Source: JAHFOW01 sp964370795 (lineage in GTDB: Bacteria; Planctomycetota; Brocadiia; Brocadiales; Brocadiaceae). From it: a stretch of 5,304 nucleotides of DNA. This document shows positions 1-5,304 of the stretch, in pieces; the stretch's first letter is position 1; every line of letters begins with the position of its first letter. A program made the position numbers and the translations under genes. Where the stretch lies: the NCBI GenBank assembly GCA_964370795.1, contig CAYJME010000221.1, positions 1 through 5,304 on the forward strand, in the 5' to 3' direction. The notes beneath the pieces are model-generated. The model did no database searches. It was not told where the DNA came from and saw nothing but the letters and a program-made list of their open reading frames with translations.

Positions 1-2255
1 ATATTAAAGAGACAGGCTTTAAGGAGTGTACGAAAGCCGGGCTTTCATTTGCAATAACAGATGTAAAAATGCCGACGAAGAAGCGTGAAATAATAGATAA
101 AACACAAAAAGAAATAGATCGAATACAGAATTTGTATAGAAAAGGTGTAATTACAGAAGGTGAGCGTTATAACCAGATCATAGATGCATGGACTTCTGCC
201 AGCGAGCGAGTTGCAGAGGAGATGATTAGCGAGCTGAGAACAGACACGAGAGATGGCAAACCGTATTTGAACCCGGTTTATTTGATGTCTGCATCTGGGG
301 CAAGAGGTAGCTCTCAGCAGTTACGGCAGCTAGCTGGTATGCGTGGTTTAATGGCAAAGCCATCGGGTAAGATTATTGAGACTCCGATTAAAGCGAATTT
401 CAGGGAAGGACTTGGCGTGCTGGAGTATTTCAGTTCAACACACGGTGCGAGAAAAGGGTTGGCTGATACCGCTTTAAAAACAGCAGATTCCGGCTATTTG
501 ACTAGAAAGCTAGCAGATGTTGCGCAGAACGTAGTCATAACCGCTCAGGATTGTGGTACGACCAATGGTATTACCAAGAGTGTTATTTACCGAGGTGAAA
601 AAGTCGAAGTCCCCCTCAGCAAGGTGATTAATGGTCGGGTGGCAAGAAACAATATAGTTGACTTGATTAAGGATGAAGTAATAGTAAAAGAAAATGAATT
701 AATTACCGAAGAAAAGGCGAAAAGAATAGAAGCGTTAGGGTACGAGAAAATCAAGGTTCGTTCGCCACTAACCTGTGAAATGTCATTAGGGCTCTGTGTC
801 AAGTGTTATGGAATGGATTTGTCGAGAGGGGACTTTGTAGAAGAAGGTATGGCTGTGGGTATCATTGCTGCGCAGTCAATTGGTGAGCCGGGCACACAGC
901 TCACCATGAAAACATTTCATATTGGTGGAACTGCAACACGTTCAGTAGAAGAATCTGAAATAAAGGCCAAGCGTGCAGGTATTGTAAAATACAACAATTT
1001 GAATGTTGTTAAGAATCCAGAGGGTAAGAATGTTGCGATTAATGCAAACGGAGAGATTTTACTTGTAGATTCAAAGGGAAGGCAGATTGATAAACACACA
1101 CTTGTCCTTGGGGCAGAGGTACTGGTAAAAGAAAATGATAGCGTCATTGCTCATCAAGTGTTAACAAGATGGGATCCGCACATGATACCTATCCTGAGTG
1201 AAATGTCCGGTAAAGTGCGATTTGAAGATATCGTCTTAGGGAAGACAATGAGGCAGGAATCGGATGCTTCTTCGGGGATTAAGCGGAAAGTGATAATGGA
1301 ACATAAGGGAGACCTGCATCCTCAGATTATCATTGAGGACGAAACAGGTAAGATACTTGGGCTTTATTCAATTCCAGAGAAAGCACATATAGAGGTGGAA
1401 GAAGGCGAAACGGTAATAGCCGGTACTTTGCTTGCCAAAACACCACGAGAAATTTCTAGAACAGAGGATATTACAGGTGGTTTGCCGAGAGTTGCCGAAA
1501 TTTTCGAATCCAGGAAGCCAAAAGATCCAGCCGTAATGAGTGAAATAGACGGTTTGGTTGAAGTGGGTGAAAAAAGACGTGGGAAGCGTACGATTATAGT
1601 TAAGAGTGAAACAGGTATGGAAATTGAACACCTTGTCCCAAGAGGTAAGCATTTAAAGGTGCATAGGGGGGATCGAATAAGAGCGGGTAGTCCGTTAGTG
1701 GAAGGTCCCCTGATATTACAGGATATTTTAAGGATAAGTGGCGAAGAAGAGTTGCAAACGTATATGCTGAAAGAAGTTCAAAATGTCTACAGATCTCAAA
1801 ATGTACCGATTGACGATAAACATGTTGAGATAATAATTGGCCAAATGCTAAGAAAGGTAAAGGTTGACGATGTAGGCGACACTATTTTTTTACCTGGTCA
1901 GACTGTCGATAAATTCAGATTTAAAGGTGAAAACAGAAAGATAATTGAAAAGGGAGGAAAGCCAGCAACAGCAAAGCCTTTGTTGTTAGGTATTACGAAA
2001 GCGTCTCTGCAGTCTGACAGTTTTATATCTGCTGCGTCGTTCCAGGAGACCACTAAGGTGCTGACGAGGGCAGCCCTCGAAGGAAAGATAGATGAATTAG
2101 TCGGTTTGAAAGAAAACGTAATCCTTGGACATTTGGTTCCCGCTGGAACCGGTTATAAGGCCTACTGCACCCTTGCATCAGTACCTTCAGAACAAAATGA
2201 GTTACAAATGAACGCAAAAGATAAGGAAAAAGAGCTCGTTACATCAACCCAATAA
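1..2255 (+). CDS. rpoC: DNA-directed RNA polymerase subunit beta' (C-terminal part, 5' end outside window)
   Basis: This is the C-terminal 750 residues of the beta' subunit, which with beta forms the catalytic cleft of RNA polymerase. The reading frame is open from base 3, and residues before the Met at 69 (GFKECTKAGLSF, then DVKMP) match conserved beta' sequence, so that Met is internal and the true start lies upstream. Counting from base 3, the bridge helix is about residues 139-174 (TADSGYLTRK at 160-169). The second zinc site has all four cysteines, at 184, 258, 265 and 268, with the same spacing as in E. coli. The trigger loop begins near 296 (GEPGTQLTMKTFHIGG, with Met302 and His306) and resumes at DITGGLPRVAEIFESR from 489. 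The roughly 170-180 residues between look like an SI3-type insertion. The conserved C-terminus (FISAASFQETTKVLT, then LVPAGTGY) is followed by a tail of about 30 residues, shorter than in E. coli. The catalytic NADFDGD motif and first zinc site lie upstream, outside the window. It ends in TAA, 12 nt before rpsL. Identification is secure. Confidence 0.98.
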   Translation, partial: IKETGFKECTKAGLSFAITDVKMPTKKREIIDKTQKEIDRIQNLYRKGVITEGERYNQIIDAWTSASERVAEEMISELRTDTRDGKPYLNPVYLMSASGARGSSQQLRQLAGMRGLMAKPSGKIIETPIKANFREGLGVLEYFSSTHGARKGLADTALKTADSGYLTRKLADVAQNVVITAQDCGTTNGITKSVIYRGEKVEVPLSKVINGRVARNNIVDLIKDEVIVKENELITEEKAKRIEALGYEKIKVRSPLTCEMSLGLCVKCYGMDLSRGDFVEEGMAVGIIAAQSIGEPGTQLTMKTFHIGGTATRSVEESEIKAKRAGIVKYNNLNVVKNPEGKNVAINANGEILLVDSKGRQIDKHTLVLGAEVLVKENDSVIAHQVLTRWDPHMIPILSEMSGKVRFEDIVLGKTMRQESDASSGIKRKVIMEHKGDLHPQIIIEDETGKILGLYSIPEKAHIEVEEGETVIAGTLLAKTPREISRTEDITGGLPRVAEIFESRKPKDPAVMSEIDGLVEVGEKRRGKRTIIVKSETGMEIEHLVPRGKHLKVHRGDRIRAGSPLVEGPLILQDILRISGEEELQTYMLKEVQNVYRSQNVPIDDKHVEIIIGQMLRKVKVDDVGDTIFLPGQTVDKFRFKGENRKIIEKGGKPATAKPLLLGITKASLQSDSFISAASFQETTKVLTRAALEGKIDELVGLKENVILGHLVPAGTGYKAYCTLASVPSEQNELQMNAKDKEKELVTSTQ

Positions 2256-2260
2256 AGGTG
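2254..2260 (+). promoter_or_regulatory. Ribosome binding site of rpsL
   Basis: AAAGGTG lies 7 nt before the rpsL ATG and overlaps the last two bases of the rpoC stop codon. The overlap suggests that translation of rpsL may be coupled to termination on rpoC. Confidence 0.7.
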
Positions 2261-2267
2261 AAGAAAT

Positions 2268-2639
2268 ATGCCAACAATAAATCAATTGATCAGAAAAGGT
2301 AGAAAGAACGTTAAAAAGAAGAGTAAGTGTCCAGATTTGGAAAAGTGTTCTCAGAAAAAGGGGGTATGTCTTCAGGTTATGACGAGGACACCAAAAAAAC
2401 CGAACTCTGCGTTGAGAAAGGTAGCCAGGGTCAGATTATCTAACGGAAGAGAGATAACTGCTTATATTCCTGGTGAAGGTCATAATTTACAGGAACATTC
2501 GATTGTGTTAGTGCGTGGAGGTCGTGTGAGGGATCTTCCAGGTATTAAGTATCACATAATACGTGGGACGCTGGATTGCGCGGGTGTTGACGGAAGACGG
2601 CGTTCACGCTCAAAATATGGAACGAAAACCCCGAAGTAG
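2268..2639 (+). CDS. rpsL: 30S ribosomal protein S12
   Basis: S12 sits at the decoding centre of the small subunit and helps control tRNA selection accuracy. The 123-residue product aligns with E. coli S12 through residue 100 without an apparent gap. It shows the family signature TPKKPNSALRKVARVRL at 41-57, GEGHNLQEHS at 69-78 and the GGRVRDLPG loop at 84-92. Lys43, the main site of streptomycin-resistance mutations, is present. Position 88, normally Lys, is Arg (codon AGG at 2529-2531). Asp89, the residue methylthiolated by RimO in many bacteria, is present; modification cannot be read from sequence. Cysteines occur at 21, 27, 34 and 104; Cys21 is additional relative to E. coli. The start is supported by the ribosome binding site ending 7 nt upstream and by the typical MPTINQLIRKGR N-terminus. 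The gene follows rpoC directly and precedes rpsG, as in other str clusters. Identification is secure. Confidence 0.99.
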   Translation: MPTINQLIRKGRKNVKKKSKCPDLEKCSQKKGVCLQVMTRTPKKPNSALRKVARVRLSNGREITAYIPGEGHNLQEHSIVLVRGGRVRDLPGIKYHIIRGTLDCAGVDGRRRSRSKYGTKTPK

Positions 2640-2649
2640 TTTTTCTTTG

Positions 2650-2660
2650 AAGGAGAAGGT
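2650..2660 (+). promoter_or_regulatory. Ribosome binding site of rpsG
   Basis: The purine-rich stretch AAGGAGAAGGT contains two possible Shine-Dalgarno cores: AAGGAG, ending 10 nt before the ATG, and GAAGG, ending 6 nt before it. An in-frame TAG at 2660-2662 rules out any earlier start for rpsG. Confidence 0.75.
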
Positions 2661-2665
2661 AGTGT

Positions 2666-3148
2666 ATGGCGCTCGCTTATAGAAGTACAGAGGTTTTTTT
2701 ACAACCTGATACTAAATTCAAAAGTAAGCTAGTATCGAAGTTTGTTAATTGTTTGATGAGTAAAGGCAAGAAGAGTGTTGCAGAAAAAGTTTTTTATGAT
2801 GCAATGGATATCGTTACAAAGAAAATTGGTGATGTTGAACCACTAGAGATATTTGAAACTATGATTAATAATGTAAAACCTCTGGTTGAGGTACGTTCAA
2901 AGCGCGTAGGTGGTGCTACATATCAGGTGCCGGTCGAAGTGCCAAAAAAGAGGCAACAGGCATTAGCGATCCGCTGGATAATAAACGCTGCAAAGGCAAA
3001 GAAAGGTCGGCCAATGTTTCAAAGGCTAGCCGACGAAATTGAGGATGCTTACAAGAAACAAGGTACTGCTATAACCCAAAGAGAAAACACTCATAAAATG
3101 GCTGAGGCAAATAAGGCATTTGCGCACTTTGCTTGGTCTAAATTTTAA
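2666..3148 (+). CDS. rpsG: 30S ribosomal protein S7
   Basis: S7 binds the 3' major domain of 16S rRNA, nucleates assembly of the 30S head and lies near the E-site tRNA and mRNA exit. The product has 160 residues, close to the usual 156 of short bacterial S7. It carries the rRNA-binding signature EVRSKRVGGATYQVPVEV at about 75-92, followed by RRNA-contacting basic residues (KKRQQALAIRW), and the conserved end MAEANKAFAHFAW. The N-terminus (MALAYRSTEVFLQPD) is much less basic than, for example, the MARRRRAEVRQLQPD of Thermus, having only one Arg before the conserved QPD. The start at 2666 is the only one possible, because a stop sits in frame at 2660-2662. Only 26 nt separate it from rpsL, too little for the long inter-cistronic S7 repressor site known in E. 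coli. It is cotranscribed with rpsL and fusA by position. Identification is secure. Confidence 0.99.
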   Translation: MALAYRSTEVFLQPDTKFKSKLVSKFVNCLMSKGKKSVAEKVFYDAMDIVTKKIGDVEPLEIFETMINNVKPLVEVRSKRVGGATYQVPVEVPKKRQQALAIRWIINAAKAKKGRPMFQRLADEIEDAYKKQGTAITQRENTHKMAEANKAFAHFAWSKF

Positions 3149-3151
3149 AAT

Positions 3152-3157
3152 AGGAAG
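3152..3157 (+). promoter_or_regulatory. Ribosome binding site of fusA
   Basis: AGGAAG lies 9 nt before the fusA ATG inside an 18-nt gap. It is a weaker Shine-Dalgarno match than those of rpsG and tuf. Confidence 0.6.
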
Positions 3158-3166
3158 TTTAGTAAT

Positions 3167-5221
3167 ATGAATTTAGAAAAAACAAGAAATTTTGGAATTG
3201 CGGCTCATATTGATGCTGGAAAAACAACCACTTCAGAACGTATTCTCTTTTACACGGGGAAATCATATAAAATGGGAGAGGTACATGATGGCACGTGCGT
3301 CATGGACTGGATGGAGGAAGAACAGAAGCGTGGTATAACAATTACGGCCGCCGCAACCACGTGTTTTTGGAAAGATCATCATTTTAATCTTATAGATACG
3401 CCAGGGCATGTTGATTTCACTGTAGAGGTTGAACGTTCTCTTCGTGTCTTGGATGGAGCCGTTTGTGTATTTTGCGGTGTGGGTGGTGTGGAAGCGCAAT
3501 CGGAAACGGTATGGCGTCAGGCTGATAAATATAATGTGCCAAGAATATGCTTTGTTAATAAAATGGACCGGACAGGCGCTGATTTCCTGCGGGTTGTTGG
3601 TGAAATTAACGAAAGATTGGGAATGAAAGCTATTCCTATTCAAATGCCTATTGGAAGTGAGCAGAGCTTTTTAGGCGTTGTTGACCTGGTAACAATGAGC
3701 GCTATTGTGTATACAGATACCGAAGATAGTTTAGGGGTAAATTATTCAATTACAGAAATACCCGGTGAATACAAGGCAGAAGCGATACGTCAAAGAGAAA
3801 AAATGATCGAAGGATTAGCAGAACAGGTCGATTGGTTAACAGAAAAATTCTTGAATGGCGAGCTTATATCAAATGAAGAGATTAAAAAGGCCCTGCGTGA
3901 AGGCACAATAGGTTTAAAATTTGTGCCTGTGATGTGTGGTTCATCATTTAAGAAAAAAGGTGTTCAGCCACTTTTAGATGCAATATGTGACTATTTACCA
4001 TCGCCTATAGATAAGAAGGCAGTGACGGGTACAAATCCGAATACGGATGAAGAGATTTCAAGAAAACCGCTCCCTTCAGAACCTTTTTGCGCGCTAGCAT
4101 TTAAAATAACATCCGATAAACATGGTGATTTGACGTTCATCAGGGTGTATTCCGGGAAAATAACTTCAGGGTCAAGAGTTTTGAATTCCGGGAAAGACAA
4201 AAAAGAATTAGTCAGCCGTATTTATAAAATGCACGCTAATAATAGAGAACAAACTGAAGAATTAAGTGCTGGGGAGATCGGCGCAGTAATAGGGTTGAAA
4301 TATACGGTTACAGGTGATACGTTATGTGATCTGGATAATCCTATCATACTAGAAAAAATGGAATTTCCTGAAACTGTTATTTCAATGGCTATAGAGCCGA
4401 AATCTGACGCCGAGAGAGAGAAGCTGGGTATGGTTCTTGCTAAATTGGCAAAAGAAGATCCAACATTCAAAACGTTTGTGGATAAAGAAACGGGACAACA
4501 GATTATTTCCGGAATGGGAGAATTGCATTTAGAGGTTATCAAGAACAGGATGTTATCAGAGTATAAAGTGGATGCCAATGTAGGCGCGCCAAAAGTATCC
4601 TATCGGGAAACAATTGGCAAAAAGGTTGAGGTTGAAGGCAAATTTATTCAACAGACGGGCGGACATGGCCAGTTTGGACATATCTGGATTATATTGGAAC
4701 CATTTAAAGGCGAAGAGGCTGTAACTTTCGTGGATGAAATTAAGGGTGGAAAGATTCCAAAGCAATATGTAAGGTCTGTCGAAAAAGGTATAAGAGATGC
4801 GGCTACAACGGGTGTACATGGTGGTTATCCACTCATCGACATAAAAGTAACGTTAACAGATGGTTCGACCCATCCGGTTGATTCTTCTGATTTTGCCTTT
4901 TATACGGCAGCGAGCATTGCACTCAAAAAGGGTGTTGAAATGGCTAAATCCATTTTGCTGGAGCCAATAATGTCTTTGGAGATAACAGTTCCAGAGCAAT
5001 ATATGGGTGATGTAGTTAGCGAAATACATAGCCGCAGGGCAAATATAATAGAAATGGGTTCGAGAGGAGGACTTCGTATAATAAAGGGGGAGGTACCTCT
5101 TGCAGAAATGTTTGGATATTCAACAGTGTTAAGGTCGATAACTCAGGGTAGAGGAACTTATACTATGGAACCGCTCGAGTACAGGCCTGCTCCTGCAAAG
5201 GCGTTTAGTAGTGTAGCTTAA
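3167..5221 (+). CDS. fusA: Translation elongation factor G
   Basis: EF-G is the cytosolic GTPase that drives tRNA-mRNA translocation on the ribosome and, with ribosome recycling factor, can split post-termination ribosomes. The 684-residue product is slightly shorter than the usual 690-705. The G domain shows G1 AHIDAGKTT at 13-21, G2 RGITI at 55-59, G3 DTPGH at 77-81, G4 NKMD at 131-134 and G5 GSS at 258-260. Domain II starts near 303. Domain III runs about 400-475 and contains GMGELHLE at 449-456. Domain IV includes GGHGQFGH at 498-505 and the tip loop HPVDSSD from 569, whose His corresponds to the E. coli tip His583. Domain V starts near 597 (LLEP), and the protein ends with the conserved GRGTYTMEPLEY and a short tail. 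All GTPase motifs are intact. The segment QSETVWRQADKYNVP and the str-operon location favour the canonical translocase class (EFG I) over the spirochaete/planctomycete spdEFG classes; this assignment is inference. His500 replaces the usual Arg of the GGRGQ motif. Confidence 0.98.
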   Translation: MNLEKTRNFGIAAHIDAGKTTTSERILFYTGKSYKMGEVHDGTCVMDWMEEEQKRGITITAAATTCFWKDHHFNLIDTPGHVDFTVEVERSLRVLDGAVCVFCGVGGVEAQSETVWRQADKYNVPRICFVNKMDRTGADFLRVVGEINERLGMKAIPIQMPIGSEQSFLGVVDLVTMSAIVYTDTEDSLGVNYSITEIPGEYKAEAIRQREKMIEGLAEQVDWLTEKFLNGELISNEEIKKALREGTIGLKFVPVMCGSSFKKKGVQPLLDAICDYLPSPIDKKAVTGTNPNTDEEISRKPLPSEPFCALAFKITSDKHGDLTFIRVYSGKITSGSRVLNSGKDKKELVSRIYKMHANNREQTEELSAGEIGAVIGLKYTVTGDTLCDLDNPIILEKMEFPETVISMAIEPKSDAEREKLGMVLAKLAKEDPTFKTFVDKETGQQIISGMGELHLEVIKNRMLSEYKVDANVGAPKVSYRETIGKKVEVEGKFIQQTGGHGQFGHIWIILEPFKGEEAVTFVDEIKGGKIPKQYVRSVEKGIRDAATTGVHGGYPLIDIKVTLTDGSTHPVDSSDFAFYTAASIALKKGVEMAKSILLEPIMSLEITVPEQYMGDVVSEIHSRRANIIEMGSRGGLRIIKGEVPLAEMFGYSTVLRSITQGRGTYTMEPLEYRPAPAKAFSSVA
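5135..5164 (+). promoter_or_regulatory. Possible internal promoter for tuf within the 3' end of fusA
   Basis: TATACT at 5159-5164 matches five of six bases of the sigma-70 -10 consensus, and TCGATA at 5135-5140 matches four of six -35 bases with an 18-nt spacer. Transcription would begin near 5171, about 85 nt before the tuf start. Internal fusA promoters for tufA are known in E. coli. However, the -10-like bases encode the conserved Tyr-Thr-Met of EF-G, so chance is a strong alternative. Confidence 0.2.
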
Positions 5222-5240
5222 TATTTTTCATGAAGGTATT

Positions 5241-5247
5241 TGGAGGT
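5241..5247 (+). promoter_or_regulatory. Ribosome binding site of tuf
   Basis: TGGAGGT lies 7 nt before the ATG at 5255. It is the best Shine-Dalgarno match in the window, consistent with the very high expression expected of EF-Tu, and it fixes the tuf start. Confidence 0.8.
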
Positions 5248-5254
5248 TTGACAG

Positions 5255-5304
5255 ATGGCAAAAGAGGTATTTAAGCGGACGAAGCCGCATGTGAATGTAG
5301 GAAC
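5255..5304 (+). CDS. tuf: Translation elongation factor Tu (first 16 codons, runs off right edge)
   Basis: EF-Tu is the GTPase that carries aminoacyl-tRNA to the ribosomal A site. Only 16 complete codons are present, reading MAKEVFKRTKPHVNVG. The KPHVNVG segment is the invariant N-terminal strand that directly precedes the first GTP-binding motif in EF-Tu, and the start fits the strong ribosome binding site 7 nt upstream. The position directly after fusA is the standard str-cluster place for tuf. The 33-nt gap after fusA shows no terminator. Whether the rest of the gene is intact, and whether the genome has a second tuf copy, cannot be seen here. Confidence 0.95.
   Translation, partial: MAKEVFKRTKPHVNVG

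Noticed and set aside
69..71. The ATG at 69 as the start of a separate gene
   Set aside because: The frame is open upstream to base 3 and encodes conserved beta' sequence, so this Met is internal to rpoC.
2391..2400. A AAA AAA slippery heptamer in rpsL that could support -1 frameshifting
   Set aside because: It is simply the AT-rich encoding of the invariant PKKP motif. The -1 frame stops after a short run, and S12 is complete in frame 0.
2643..2657. TTCT/AGAA inverted repeat around the rpsG ribosome binding site as a regulatory hairpin
   Set aside because: The stem is only four weak base pairs with a 7-nt loop and is unlikely to be stable.
2694..2700. Run of seven T in rpsG, and another at 1885-1891 in rpoC
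   Set aside because: Both encode conserved residues (VFL and IFL) in intact frames with no preceding GC-rich hairpin, so they are neither terminators nor frameshift errors.
3263..3643. 126-codon reverse-strand open frame inside fusA (and similar ones within rpoC and fusA, such as 1368-1652 and 4222-4578)
   Set aside because: All lie antisense to strongly conserved coding sequence and have no recognisable domains; they are shadows of the real genes.
3950..3960. AAAAAAG run in fusA resembling a dnaX-type slippery site
   Set aside because: The heptamer is in the wrong codon phase (AAA AAA G) for tandem -1 slippage, and the EF-G frame continues normally.
5248..5253. Perfect TTGACA -35 hexamer just before tuf
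   Set aside because: Any matching -10 would fall inside tuf, giving a transcript without the tuf start; no good -10 is found at 16-18 nt spacing.

Overview
The window is a stretch of core information-processing genes, all on the + strand, in the order rpoC (3' part) - rpsL - rpsG - fusA - tuf (5' end only). It encodes the C-terminal half of the RNA polymerase beta' subunit, ribosomal proteins S12 and S7, elongation factor G, and the first 16 residues of elongation factor Tu. I see no mobile element, CRISPR array, RNA gene, repeat family or unfamiliar accessory gene. I looked for an undescribed system and found none; the points of interest are residue-level and regulatory details in well-known genes.

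Organism: a moderately AT-rich bacterium with purine-rich ribosome binding sites. The beta' fragment carries a large insertion in the trigger loop (SI3-type), as in many Gram-negative phyla. The S7 N-terminus, the S12 sequence and the EF-Tu start, together with the base composition, remind me of Planctomycetota, possibly the anammox (Brocadiales) lineage. This placement is recall-based inference, not a database result, and I hold it at roughly 50-60%.

Layout: rpoC enters from the left edge and ends at 2255. After 12 nt comes rpsL (2268-2639), after 26 nt rpsG (2666-3148), after 18 nt fusA (3167-5221), and after 33 nt tuf (5255 to the right edge). No gap reaches 300 bases; the longest non-coding stretch is the 33 nt before tuf. 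None of the gaps holds a convincing terminator or a full promoter, so the simplest reading is one transcript running from the rpo genes into the str (rpsL-rpsG-fusA-tuf) genes.

Together the genes couple transcription and translation machinery: the polymerase core subunit, two 30S proteins (S12 at the decoding centre, S7 as head-domain assembly nucleator), and the two GTPases that translocate the ribosome and deliver aminoacyl-tRNA. The most notable detail is Arg instead of Lys at S12 position 88, the same residue as a classic streptomycin-resistance substitution, here apparently as the natural state.
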